From Brienomyrus brachyistius (lineage: Eukaryota; Chordata; Actinopteri; Osteoglossiformes; Mormyridae): 64,000 nt of DNA. The notes below the pieces were generated by a model. That model worked only from the letters and a program-made list of their open reading frames with translations. It did not search any database and was not told the DNA's origin. Below are positions 9,690-20,599 of the stretch, in pieces. The stretch is taken from NCBI RefSeq assembly GCF_023856365.1, contig NW_026042475.1, positions 124,001-188,000 on the forward strand. The letters run 5' to 3'. Made by a program: the position numbers and the translations under genes. Position 1 is the stretch's first letter, and each line of letters begins with the position of its first letter.

Positions 9690-11877
9690 ATGACCCGCCT
9701 GCTGCTTCTGGTTTTGGCTTATGGAGCTCTGCTTATCTCCACAGAGGCCCAGCAAGATTACCACAGTCTCCCTGCACTCACAAGACGGCCATTAAACTCG
9801 CAGTCGAAAATGCTCATCAAGGAACCCGTCAGCACATGAATTTCTATAACATCCAGGGCCGTCCGAAGGTAACTGCTGAGAAAGTGTTTACAAAAGTGTG
9901 AAACTTTCATCATCTGCAAGCTGAACTAATGAGTATCACATTGATTTTGATGTTTTAATTTCAATGCATATGATGCTTAATGTCTCTTCACAATGAAAGT
10001 GATGGTTGTATATCTCAGCCCTGGTCAATTTTACCTTCTCACAGTTTCTCTCTGAATCTGCTGCAGTCAAGTCTGTGACAGTTTGCCATTTTTTGGGTGA
10101 TTATTGTTTGTTATATTGCCTTTAAAACAGTTGTAGGCAATTTTGTATATAACGTGTTTATGTGATTTAGATCAGCAGTGAATACATTGACATTGAGATT
10201 CTCTTGAGAGCAACAAAATGTCCAAAGTCAACTGCAACAGACCATCGGGCTGACTGTATTTTCATGGACAAGAGGGTAAGTAAAGAGTCACTGTGACTGT
10301 GAGCATTGGACATATCAGTTAGCAAATTAATTTAGGTTCATGTTAACTTTTTTGATGCCCTGCGGGGGAAAGTTAGCCAACAATAAAGTAACAAATACAT
10401 AGGTGGCCTCAAAGAGCCAGTTCCTTCACCTTATTCTCAAATTTTAGTAGGTTTACAGGCTTAAAGGCTGGATTACCAGGCAGAAGCAAATGCTAATCAT
10501 CTGAGGGGTGACCTGTAGATTATGCTTCGAGCTATGAACCCTAGCTGGCCTTATTTAAAGACCTGTGGGCTGTACTACAAAGCGGGTTTTACATACCCAG
10601 AGTTAACTCAATCGAGCCAGGTTAACTAAAACTCATTGTTGAAATCAGCCTTAAATGGCAGTGTGGTGTTTTGTGGTGAAAGGGCAGGACTTAACTCTTG
10701 TTTTAATTAGAAAGCCAGTAATTAAACCTGGTCAGAGCAGGGTAGATGTGCAGTGTGAATTACCCTTTAAATTTACCTCTTTAAATAGTGAACTACAGGA
10801 CCACTTAGCTTGATCGGAGGACAGTATTTTAATACAGAGCAGTGTTCAGTTAAACGGGATTTGTTGTTCATACTTTTAGATGAACTTGCTTTGTATAATA
10901 TAGCCTTATGGTGACCCTGCTTTGGAAGCTCTTTCCTCTAAAATTGTTCTGTGTCATTAAACCCTGCACTCCAGCAGCTCTGCCTTAAATCATTAGATAT
11001 ATCTTTACTACACCTTCTCTCACTGTATTTATTGCCCACCACTCTTTAAATACTGTTTTTGTGTGTCTGTGTGTTTTTGCAGCCATTCATTAACTGTAGA
11101 GTTTGCAGCAGACGGTCTGGTAATGATCTTACACATCCATCAAATGACTGTGTACCAAACAAGAAAGTGGATGAAGTAAGTGTAGAGAGTCTTAGCATTA
11201 TGGAAATGTAACAGGTGTGTGAATTGTGTCTAAACATGTGGTTAAACTTTGATTGTGTTTGTACATGCAAAAATTTGATCAGAGTACTGTTTATTAATGA
11301 CAATGTTACTTTTAATCTGAACAACAGTGGCAGCACCAAGGAAAAGCTTGGGGGGGGGGGCTCTAGCTCCTCCTCCAATGACCATAGTACCCCCACAGCA
11401 CCCCCAAAATATTGGTTTCATTTTTTCTTTAACTATCTGTAAAATCTGTATATTGTGTAAGACATTTTTGCGGTTTTTACAGCATACTTGTAGTGTATTT
11501 TTTCTTCAAAGTACACATAGAGGCTCTGTGAGCTAGACGTTAGAATTTTATATTTTATCCTATTTTATCCATGCTGTAGCTTATCGTGCTGTGTGCTTCT
11601 ATACACCATCTACATAAGCTGAAAAGCTAAAGCACCCGGTCTAAATAATCTCACTCCCCTATAGCACCTGTAGCATTAAGTCACTGGCGCTGCCACTGCT
11701 GAATAAACGACTCCAATCTGACTAAACCGCTTAACTTTTCCTCCCCATGTTACATTTCAGGACAAACGACGTAATATGTGTCCTTCTGATAAACCTCTTC
11801 TCAGACCTAAAACTGCCTTGGCTTCCAAGGACACTAAAGAAGCTGAAGGAGACCGTCTGGCTGTTTCTGATGGCTGA
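9690..11877 (+). pseudogene. chemerin-like (rarres2-like) gene, four exons, frameshifted
   Basis: Exon 1, 9690-9868: ATG and a signal peptide (MTRLLLLVLAYGALLISTEA), then a cystatin-like helix (KTAIKLAVENAHQGTRQHMN) that is in another frame, so about one base is missing near 9780; the ATG frame stops at TGA shortly after. Exon 2, 10171-10275; exon 3, 11083-11175; exon 4, 11761-11877 with stop TGA. All introns are GT-AG and phase 0 with good donors (GTAACT, GTAAGT, GTAAGT). Exons 2-4 give six cysteines (TKC, ADC, INCRVC, NDC, NMC) in the spacing pattern of chemerin, a secreted cystatin-fold chemoattractant and adipokine precursor; the total of about 160 codons also fits. Splice sites and exons 2-4 are clean, so loss is recent, or an upstream start bypasses the lesion. 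Cathelicidin- or cystatin-related secreted proteins are the alternative identity. Confidence 0.55.
10567..10906. mobile_element. MITE-like element in intron 2 of the chemerin-like pseudogene
   Basis: The ends are imperfect inverted repeats: GGCTGTACTACAAAGCGGGTT on the left and, reversed, GGCTATATTATACAAAGCAAG on the right, about 340 bp apart. The interior contains GTTAACTCAATCGAGCCAGG-type sequence and no coding. The termini suggest a Harbinger- or hAT-type non-autonomous DNA element, but no target duplication is clear. Confidence 0.4.
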
Positions 11878-12317
11878 TGGTCCTGCAATGTGGACCAGAG
11901 GAGGAAACTGGGAGGGAAAATGCTTTGCTTTATATCATGCCCACCCAAAGCCCCCAGTGAGTAAGCCATAGGCGCCGATAGCATGGAAAAACTCCCAAGA
12001 AGGAAGAAACCTTGGGAGGGACCAAACTCAAAGGGGGAGCCCATCCTCCTGGGGCCGGCAAAGTGTAGGTGCAGGATCACAAAAAAACTTGACGAGAGAA
12101 ACGAGAGAATTCGACTGTCCCTCACAAAAACTGTAAAGTTTTAGTGGCTAAATTGCTTTTTCTATGCCTTTTCAAACAGGAGGAGATTTGTTTGGCTATA
12201 CGTAGAAATTTTCTATACAATTTAGACAGCACAGAATCATTAACCTACTTTAATGCATTTATTAATACAACCACATATTTCACACATTTTGACATCAGTC
12301 ATGCAGTGAAGATACAG
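11878..12317 (+). other. 3' flank of the chemerin-like pseudogene
   Basis: No gene. At 11980-12060 is GGAAAAACTCCCAAGAAGGA followed by AGAAACCTTGGGAGGGACC, a sequence family commonly dispersed in fish 3' flanks. No clear polyadenylation signal belonging to the chemerin-like exon 4 was found within the first 200 bases. Confidence 0.4.
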
Positions 12318-12754
12318 TCTCTTTATTTCTTGACGCCAACCCTCCCCATTAATCCGGGCTTGGGACCGACACCTAGTTGAGCTGGCTTTCTCCCTTAAGT
12401 GGCTGGGTTAGGCTAAACTATGTACATATTTATGAAGACTACTATAAATTTATAAAGACCTCCCTAAATATGTAGTCTAACAAAACGCAGTTTAAAGAAG
12501 GTAGCCTACCTGGTAAACAAAGAAATTAAAAGGCCCACAGCATATAATCGGGCTATATCCAAGCAGTTTTTAAGAACGTAACCTACATGGCGAAATTGAA
12601 TTACTTTCTGGACCAACAAACGCAACCAGACATGAACATTATGCACCTTCCTAGTCTTGATGTATGTCGTCATACAGATGAGGACGTTAAGGCAGCCTTT
12701 AGGTCCGACCCATCATGCACTGCAGTTTTTTGCAAATTCCTCAGATGGAAAACC
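12318..12754 (+). repeat. dispersed repeat, empty-site copy
   Basis: A diverged reverse-complement copy lies at 45574-45850 in module 3: shared blocks include TCTTGACGCCAACCCTCCCC, CACTTAAGTGGCTGGGTTAGG-like and AAACGCAGTTTAAAGAAGGT. This copy runs uninterrupted through AGATGGAAAACCATTAAATAC, where the module 3 copy is split by a SINE. Presence in both orientations at different places marks it as an interspersed element of unknown class. Confidence 0.65.
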
Positions 12755-12924
12755 ATTAAATACCTCTTCTATTACCTTATATTACCTTATATTCATGTAA
12801 TAAATATACAAATATCAATTAGTTGGAAATCAGCCAGACAGACGTAATTACTACAAATGGTTTCCACTGTATTTGTGACTCTGAGTGCCGCAGGCTTGGA
12901 TGCAGTGCCGCACCATTTTGTAAG

Positions 12925-12959
12925 GCATGCACTGGCCAATCATGTAGCACTTCTCTCAT
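12925..12959. other. segment replaced in module 2
   Basis: These 35 bases (starting GCATGCACTGGCCAATCATG) are replaced in module 2 by 9 bases, TAAATTAAT, which resemble the flanking AAATATTAAT. It is one of the few structural differences between modules 1 and 2. Confidence 0.8.
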
Positions 12960-13033
12960 AAATATTAATGAGACATCACCTACCACCCTGCAAAAAAGAA
13001 ATTTGCCGCTCGTCCCCCTGCACATGAACCAAC

Positions 13034-13159
13034 ATGGCTGTGTCAACCAGCGGAGCTCCGGAGCCTCTGGAGAAACACGCGGCAAAAAAGGCTCGCATAC
13101 GGTCTTCCAGAGTTTGGGAATACTTCAGTCATGACACCTTTTCTGCGCCTCTACTGTAG
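13034..13159 (+). pseudogene. BED zinc-finger (hAT/ZBED-type) N-terminal fragment
   Basis: The ATG at 13034 opens 41 codons ending at TAG: APEPLEKHAAKKARIRSSRV, WEYFSHDTF. A basic stretch followed by S-x-VWxxF is how BED fingers of hAT transposases and ZBED genes begin. The zinc-binding cysteines would follow, but the frame stops. The fragment is therefore either a decayed hAT transposase start or a spliced exon edge; no donor is evident before the stop. Confidence 0.45.
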
Positions 13160-13586
13160 CTGGCGTTAATGACGCTGTTTCAGCCATTTTATATTTTCTG
13201 TTTACTTATTCTGTCATGTAAGACTGAGACAAATTATCGTTTACGACTATTCTTACACACTGTAGCCTGACTTGCTGACTTAAGTAAGCTTAACTATAAG
13301 CTACCTTTGCTAGTGTTTGTGAATAACATGTTTCTCTAGTTATGAAATTATTCCATGTTTTAGCATCTGTTTCAACATTAAAGTCAAATTGGTATATTGA
13401 AATATGTAAAAACTATTGAACTATTAGCTTAAGTCTAACATAGAAAATCCTACTGAATCTCTTAAGATTTTCCTTTTTTGTTAATGCACTAATGTTTAAG
13501 AAGTGTCTTAAATTGAATTTCAGATTTGTGTGTGGGTGGGAGTGGGTGAATTGTATTAAATTCATACATTCATTCTTTTGGCTCAG
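13160..13586. other. no gene recognised
   Basis: AT-rich sequence with a short GT-rich tract near 13530. Nothing else supported. Confidence 0.5.
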
Positions 13587-14064
13587 ACATTACTGACCTA
13601 AAACAAATTGAGGCATTGGGTAAGTGCTTAAATTAGCTACTAAATGGCAAAAAATATTCTAAATATCACATTTTCCATTCTTCGGTATAATTTTAATGAA
13701 TCACCTATGCTGCCAAACATTAACGCATAGATTGTCACAACACTCTATGTTTTAGTTCTTCTTTATGTGTATAGGACGGTGTGATGGTTCTGGTGGTGGG
13801 TGTGGCCGACGCTGCTCGCGATGTTTGGCTATGCTGCAGTCCCAGGGACCAAGTTGGAACACATTTCCACCTTCAAGCTTAGGTGGAAAAACGGCACCGA
13901 GACCCAGCAGCAGGACAACTTCTTGTCCAGACAACCAGCCCTGCTTCATCATTGAAGTAAGCCCTGTGAACAGGAGCGAGATGTACTTCTGCAGTGGATG
14001 TTATAGCGGAAAGAACATCCCCATCCTCACGTCTGCCGGAGTGCCCCCTCAAGTGGGTGTGTGA
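13587..14064 (+). CDS. unidentified cysteine-rich two-exon reading frame
   Basis: A short candidate exon, 13587-13619, is bounded by GGCTCAG| and |GTAAGT and reads ITDLKQIEALG. A second, from 13775 after TGTATAG|, continues in the same phase (split G|GA codon) as RCDGSGGGCGRRCSRC, TSCPDNQPCFIIE and MYFCSGCYSGKNIP to TGA at 14064. A possible donor GAA|GTAAGC at 13956 would end the exon early. Codon-level openness across a phase-matched intron argues for a real gene piece. I recognise no family; the SEMYFC tail resembles the end of an immunoglobulin V domain, but the N-terminal part does not fit. The upstream gene part is not visible. Confidence 0.3.
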
Positions 14065-14104
14065 CTTAACTCGATGGATGAATTGGACAGAATGTACTGT
14101 TACT

Positions 14105-14712
14105 AGAGGTCGACCGATATGGGTTTTTCAAGTCAAGGGTCAGGCGATGGCCGATATATGCTGCTGATTTTTTTTGGCCGATAATTGGACGTTTTCCCCT
14201 CTATTTGCATGGTAAAATATCACACTAATAATAACAAACGATACACAAAATTTCTCAATTTAGCATTTATTGAATACTCAACTTGGAAACAATAACACAT
14301 TTATAAACAATAAAAATAGCAGCATCAGAATCTCTGTTAGTGCACAATATAGCAGCAAACTCCTCATGTTTGACGGAAGGAAATTTGTAAACAATACAAA
14401 AAGGAATAAGCATGTTATCTTTAGTTGTAATCCCACTTCCAGTCCCTGAGTCTTACTCACCACACTCATACTTCACAGCAAACAGACAGCAGTTAATTAA
14501 CCAGAAGAGAAAAATGCAAAAACACAACAGAACTTGTAAATAATAACAAACTAATAGACAATAAAAATAGCAGCATCAGAATCTCTATTAGTGCCAAATA
14601 TAGCAGCAAACTCCTCATGTCTGACGGAAGGAAAATTTGTAAATACACAAAGGAATGAGCACATCTTCAGTTTTAATCCCATTTCCAGTCCCTGAGTCTT
14701 CCTCATCCCACA
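14105..14712. mobile_element. hAT-like dispersed repeat with internal duplication
   Basis: It starts AGAGGTCGACCGATATGGGT and continues GGCCGATATATG and GGCCGATAATTGG, a left end seen in many fish and attributed to hAT-type elements. The interior holds two diverged direct copies of about 155 bp (14306-14464 and 14558-14711; shared AATAGCAGCATCAGAATCTC and CCAGTCCCTGAGTCTT). The right end is lost where it meets a minisatellite fragment. Confidence 0.45.
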
Positions 14713-14771
14713 AGCAGGCAAGGCATGTCACCCCGGTTGTGTGACACTTATTTTATATAATAAAATAAGTG
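14713..14771. repeat. orphan minisatellite fragment with 12-bp palindrome
   Basis: AGCAGGCAAGGCATGTCACC through GTGTGACA is the conserved minisatellite core, about 2.4 kb before the next array. It runs into CACTTATTTTAT-ATA-ATAAAATAAGTG at 14745-14771, a perfect inverted repeat with 12-bp arms. The other side of the interrupted unit (AAAAAAAACTATATG onward) reappears at 16013, so the GC-rich block lies inside one unit. Confidence 0.75.
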
Positions 14772-16012
14772 CCCCCTGCGGCCCCAGAGCCCGAGCAGCC
14801 GTCTCCGCTGCCTGCAGCTACCGCGCCCACGTCCGAGGCGCTTTCCCTGCCTGCAGCTCCCGGGCAGGCGCCCCCTCTGCAGCCTGCAGCTCCAGTCCCT
14901 GGCCCCACTCCAGTCCCTTCTCCCCCTGTGACTCTGGTACCCTCACCCCGACGAGCCCGACCCCGGCCGCAGGTCCTTATGTCTGTGTCCCATAAGGGGA
15001 GAGGACACAGACGCACGGCTGGGGTCCCACCCGCCCAGCCCCCTGGCTCGCCCTCCCTCGCCGGCGCTAGGGCTTGGTCGGCACCTGCGGGTCCTGGCCC
15101 TCCGGGTCGGCTGTCGTCTGCGGGTCCCCCTCCGCGGCCTCGTCGCCCTGCCTCGGTCCCTCCTCCGGCGTCTTATCGGTTGCCTGCGGGCCCCCCGACG
15201 GCGGCTCCTCATTCGCCTGCTGGTCCTCCCGCTCTGGCGTGTCGGAGGACGTCGCCGTCTGCTGCGGCTCCCCCTCTCTCCTTGCCCTCGCCAGGGTCCC
15301 TTCCAGCTCCTTCGTCCCCTTCCCTGGTCTCCCCTCCGACTCCCTCCTTCGTCCCTGCGTCTGTCCCTCACCCCGTCTCCTCGGCCCCTCCGGCTCCGGC
15401 CTCCCGGCCGCCTGCAGCCCTTCCGGCTGCCTCCCGTCGCCCGCTGGGTCTCCCTCGGGCTCCTCTTGGTTCCCCCTCCTTCTCTCCCTGGCCTCCCGTC
15501 TTTGTCCCTCCTGCCTCTGCTCCCCCTCGCTTTGTTCCTCCTGTCTCTGTCCCTCCTCTCTTTGTCCCTCGTCCCTCTGGCTTCTGCTCCTCTTTCCCCG
15601 ATGTTCCCTTCGTTCACTCCCGGTCCTTTTGTCCTGCCTGTTCCCTCCGTGTCCCCCTTTCTGATCTGTTTCTCTGCCTTTCCTGTCTTATGTCAAGTCT
15701 TGTCCTGGCTCCTTCCCCTGTGCCAGTTCTGTCTGTCCGTTCTGTTCCCTGTCCCTCATTAATGAGGTTTTATATAGATATACATATATGCCCGGCTTGT
15801 CCGCTCCTCGTGTGTGCCACGCCCCCTGATTACCCACGTGTGCTTCCCTGATCGTCTCCTGCTTTGCCCGATTACTTTGATTAGTCATGACCTATTTTAA
15901 GTCCTGGTCTTACCTGTTTGCCCTGTCCGTCATTGTAGTTTGTCAATGCCTGCGTTCCGTCCTGCTCTACCCGCTCCGTTTCCCCGATTAAAGACCCGTT
16001 TTCACAAACACA
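14772..16012 (+). other. GC-rich proline/serine-rich block, probable inserted retrosequence
   Basis: A sharp composition change to about 65-70% GC inside AT-rich surroundings. A plus-strand frame runs 14769-15851 without an ATG at its start, rich in Pro, Ala and Ser (VPSPRRARPRPQVLMSVSHK is one of the few complex segments). From about 15650 it becomes CTGTC/CCTG-rich like an untranslated tail, with ATTAAA at 15987-15992 and a CACAAACACAAAAAAAA end. An ATTAAA signal followed by an A-rich tail suggests a retroposed mRNA or retroelement 3' end inserted into a minisatellite unit. An arginine-rich open frame on the other strand is a shadow. No domain recognised. Confidence 0.4.
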
Positions 16013-16040
16013 AAAAAAACTATATGTATACATATACATA

Positions 16041-17208
16041 CACTGAACAAAAATATAAACGCAACACTTTTGTTTTTGCTCCCATTTTTCATGAGATGGA
16101 CTTAAAGATCTACAATTCATTCCAGATACACAATATTACCATTTCTCTCAAACATTTCTCACAAATCAGTCTAAATGTGTGATAGTGAGCACTTCTGCTT
16201 TGCTGAGATAATCCATCCCACCTCACAGGTGTGCCACATCAAGATGCTGATCTGACATCATGGGTAGTGCACAGGTGTACCTTATACTGCCCACAATAAA
16301 AGGCCACCCTGGAATGTGCAGTTTTGTCTCACAGCAAAATGCCACAGATGCCACAAGCATTGAGGGAGCGTGCAATTGGCATGCTGACAGCAGGAATGTC
16401 AACCAGATCTGTTGCTCGTGCATTGAATGTTCATTTCTCAACCATAAGCCGTCTCCAAAGGCGTTTCAGAGAATATGGCAGTACATCCAACCGGCCTCAC
16501 AACCGCAGACCACGTGTAACCACACCAGCCCAGGACCTCCACATCCAGCAGGTTCACCTCCAAGATCGTCTGAGACCAGCCACTCAGACAGATGATGCAC
16601 GGCCCCATGTTGCAAGGATCTGTACACAGTTCTTGGAAGCTGAAAATGTCCCAGTTCTTGCATGGCCAGCATACTCACCGGACATGTCACCCGTTGAGCA
16701 TGTTTGGGATGTGCTTGACCGGCGTATACGACAGCGTGTACCAGTTCCCACTAATATCCAACAACTTCGCACAGCCATTGAAGAGGAGTGGACCAACATT
16801 CCACAGGCCACAATTGACAATCTGATAAACTCTATGCGAAGAAGATGTGTTGCATTGTATGAGGCAAATGGTGGTCACACCAGATACTGACCGGTTCTGA
16901 GTCCCCAGACCCCCAATAAAGCAAAAAACTGCACATTCCAGGGTGGCCTTTTATTGTGGGCAGTATAAGGTACACCTGTGCACTACCCATGATGTCAGAT
17001 CAGCATCTTGATGTGGCACACCTGTGAGGTGGGATGGATTATCTCAGCAAAGCAGAAGTGCTCACTATCACACATTTAGACTGATTTGTGAGAAATGTTT
17101 GAGAGAAATGGTAATATTGTGTATCTGGAATGAATTGTAGGTCTTTAAGTCCATCTCATGAAAAATGGGAGCAGAAACAAGAGTGTTGCGTTTATATTTT
17201 TGTTCAGT
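16041..17208 (+). mobile_element. Tc1-like transposon, non-autonomous, long terminal inverted repeats
   Basis: Complete element of about 1.17 kb. The left end is TA|CACTGAACAAAAATATAAAC, the right end reversed is TA|CTGAACAAAAATATAAAC. The terminal inverted repeats are about 285 bp (16041-16325 and 16925-17208) and near identical. It is flanked by minisatellite sequence on both sides, so it inserted at a TA inside a unit's (TA)n tract. The only gene is a shortened transposase. Confidence 0.9.
16339..16890 (+). pseudogene. Tc1-like transposase, in-frame deletion of catalytic core
   Basis: 183 codons from ATG 16339 to a natural ending GGHTRY. Residues 5-65 are the paired-like helix-turn-helix DNA-binding region (QALRERAIGMLTAGMSTRSV, NVHFSTISRLQRRFREYG, NRRPRVTT). 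After residue 84 the frame jumps directly to DDARPHVARI. D85 and E120 are separated by 34 residues, so the second D and the E of the DD34E triad are present, while the first D and about 150 residues around it are gone. Full-length relatives are about 340 residues. The product could bind the terminal repeats but cannot catalyse transposition; it might act as a repressor (inference). The frame has no stops, so the deletion is clean. Confidence 0.85.
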
Positions 17209-17418
17209 ATATATATTTATGGGTGTATCGAGACTAGATGGTCAGTATGGATAACTAAGGTGCACTAAAACTGGGTGAGCAGGCAAGGCATGTCACCCAG
17301 GTTGTGTGACAATTATTTTATATAAATGTATATATGTATATATATATTCCATCCACCATCCCTCCTTTACGGAGAACTGCGTTATTTTTATTGTCCATTA
17401 CGAAAAAAATAAAAAAAC

Positions 17419-17450
<32 letters not shown>

Positions 17451-17662
17451 TATTTATGGGTGTATCGAGACTAGATGGTCATTATGGATAACTAAGGTGC
17501 ACTAAAACTGGGTGAGCAGGCAAGGCATGTCACCCAGGTTGTGTGACAATTATTTTATATAAATGTATATATATATATATATATATATTCCATCCACCAT
17601 CCCTCCTTTACGGAGAACTGCGTTATTTTTCTTTTCTATTGCTAATAAAAAAACTATATATA

Positions 17663-17737
<75 letters not shown>

Positions 17738-17924
17738 GTGTATCGAGACTAGATGGTCAGTATGGATAACTAAGGTGCACTAAAATTGGGTGAGCAGGCA
17801 AGGCATGTCACCCAGGTTGTGTGACAATTATTTTATATATATGCATATACATATTCCATCCACCATCCCTCCTTTATGGAGAACTGCGTTATTTTTATTG
17901 TCTATTGCAAAAAAAAAACAGAAA

Positions 17925-17975
<51 letters not shown>

Positions 17976-18087
17976 TATTCATGGGTGTATCGAGACTAGA
18001 TGGTCATTCTGGATAACTAAAGTGCACTAAAATTGGGTGAGCAGGCAAGGCATGTCACCCAGGTTGTGTGACAATTATTTTATATAA

Positions 18088-18137
<50 letters not shown>

Positions 18138-18421
18138 CATCCACCATCCCTCCTTTACGGAGAACTGCGTTATTTTTCTTTTTTATTGCTAATAAAAAAA
18201 CTATATATATATACATATATATTTATGGGTGTATCGAGACTAGATGGTCATTATGAATAACTAAGGTGCACTAAAATTGGGTGAGCAGGCAAGGCATGTC
18301 ACCCCGGTTGTGTGACAATTATTTTATATATATATTCCATCCACCATCCCTCCTTTACGGAGGACTGCTTTATTTTTAATATCCATTGCGAAAAAAAAAC
18401 ACAAGAAAAAGAAAAAATATC

Positions 18422-18464
<43 letters not shown>

Positions 18465-18567
18465 GTGTGTCGAGACTAGATGGTCAGTATGGATAACTAA
18501 AGTGCACTAAAATTGGGTGAGCAGGCAAGGCATGTCACCCAGGTTGTGTGACAATAATTTTATATAA

Positions 18568-18615
<48 letters not shown>

Positions 18616-19558
18616 CATCCACCATCCCTCCTTTACGGAGAACTGTGTTATTTTTCTTTTCTATTGCTAATAAAAAAACTATATATATGTACATATATAT
18701 ATATATATATATGGGTGTATCGAGACTAGTTGGTCATTATGGATAACTAAGTTGCACTAAAATTGGGTGAGCAGGCAAGGCATGTCACCCAGGTTGTGTG
18801 ACAATTATTTTATATATATGTATATATATATTCCATCCACCATCCCTCCTTTATGGAGAACTGCGCTATTTTTATTGTCTATTGCAAAAAAAAAAAAAAA
18901 AAAAAAACAATACATATATATACATATATATTTATGGGTGTATCGAGACTAGATGGTCATTATGAATAATTAAGGTGCACTAAAATTGGGTGAGCAGGCA
19001 AGGCATGTCACCCCGGTTGTGTGACAATTATTTTATATATATATTCCATCCACCATCCCTCCTTTACGGAGAACTGCGTTATTTTTATTGTCCATTGCGA
19101 AAAAAAAAAAACTATATATATACATATATATTTATGGGTGTATCGAGACTAGTTGGTCATTATGGATAACTAAGTTGCACTAAAATTGGGTGAGCAGGCA
19201 AGGCATGTCACCCAGGTTGTGTGACAATTATTTTATATATATGTATGTATATATTCCATCCACCATCCCTCCTTTACGGAGAACTGCGTTATTTTTCTTT
19301 TCTATTGCTAATAAAAAAACTATATATATGTACATATATATATATATATTTATGGGTGTATCGAGACTAGTTGGTCATTATGGATAACTAAGGTGCACTA
19401 AAATTGGGTGAGCAGGCAAGGCATGTCACCCCAGTTGTGTGACAATTATTTTATATAAATGTATATATATATTCCCTCCACCACCCCTCCTTTACGGAGG
19501 ACTGCTTTATTTTTAATATCCATTGCGAAAAAAAAACACAAGAAAAAGAAAAAATATC

Positions 19559-19605
<47 letters not shown>

Positions 19606-20008
19606 GTGTGTCGAGACTAGATGGTCAGTATGGATAACTGAGGTGCACTAAAATTGGGTGAGCAGGCAAGGCATGTCACCCAGGTTGTGTGACAATTATT
19701 TTATATATATGCATATACATATTCCATCCACCATCCCTCCTTTACGGAGAACTGCGTTATTTTTCTTTTCTATTGCTAATAAAAAAACTATATATATATA
19801 CATATATATTTATGGGTGTATCGAGACTAGATGGTCATTATGAATAACTAAGGTGCACTAAAATTGGGTGAGCAGGCAAGGCATGTCACCCCGGTTGTGT
19901 GACAATTATTTTATATATATATTCCATCCACCATCCCTCCTTTACGGAGGACTGCTTTATTTTTAATATCCATTGCGAAAAAAAAACACAAGAAAAAGAA
20001 AAAATATC

Positions 20009-20089
<81 letters not shown>

Positions 20090-20192
20090 GTGTGTCGAGA
20101 CTAGATGGTCAGTATGGATAACTAAAGTGCACTAAAATTGGGTGAGCAGGCAAGGCATGTCACCCAGGTTGTGTGACAATTATTTTATATAA

Positions 20193-20238
<46 letters not shown>

Positions 20239-20540
20239 CATCCACCATCCCTCCTTTACGGAGAACTGCGTTATTTTTCTTTTCTATTGCTAATAAAAAA
20301 ACTATATATATGTACATATATATATATATATATGGGTGTATCGAGACTAGTTGGTCATTATGGATAACTAAGTTGCACTAAAATTGGGTGAGCAGGCAAG
20401 GCATGTCACCCAGGTTGTGTGACAATTATTTTATATATATATGTATATATATATTCCCTCCACCACCCCTCCTTTACAGAGGACTGCTTTATTTTTAATA
20501 TCCATTGCGAAAAAAAAACACAAGAAAAAGAAAAAATATC

Positions 20541-20599
<59 letters not shown>

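Larger units (their letters stand above)
2846..17208. other. module 1, long cargo class
   Basis: Single-copy-like part of the first module, ending exactly at the right terminus of a Tc1-like element that abuts the next minisatellite array. Order: microsatellite, Tc1 relic, leftward promoter and first exon, hAT-like MITE, integrase relic, unrecognised DNA, LINE debris, chemerin-like pseudogene, dispersed repeat, BED fragment, cysteine-rich frame, hAT-like repeat, GC-rich block, Tc1-like element. It is repeated almost base for base as module 2, at an offset of 19,316 bp falling to 19,292 bp through small indels. Confidence 0.9.

Noticed and set aside
13775..14064. Immunoglobulin V-type exon
   Set aside because: Only the SEMYFC ending resembles a V domain; the expected first cysteine and core tryptophan are not at the right spacing in the open frame.
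14943..15617. 224-codon arginine-rich open frame on the minus strand
   Set aside because: It is the reverse-strand shadow of the GC-rich proline/serine-rich block. Low-complexity CCN/NGG composition keeps all frames open.
16260..16825. Additional frames on both strands over the Tc1-like transposase
   Set aside because: Shadows of the transposase frame, which alone has family motifs (helix-turn-helix, DDARPH, SPDMSPVEH).
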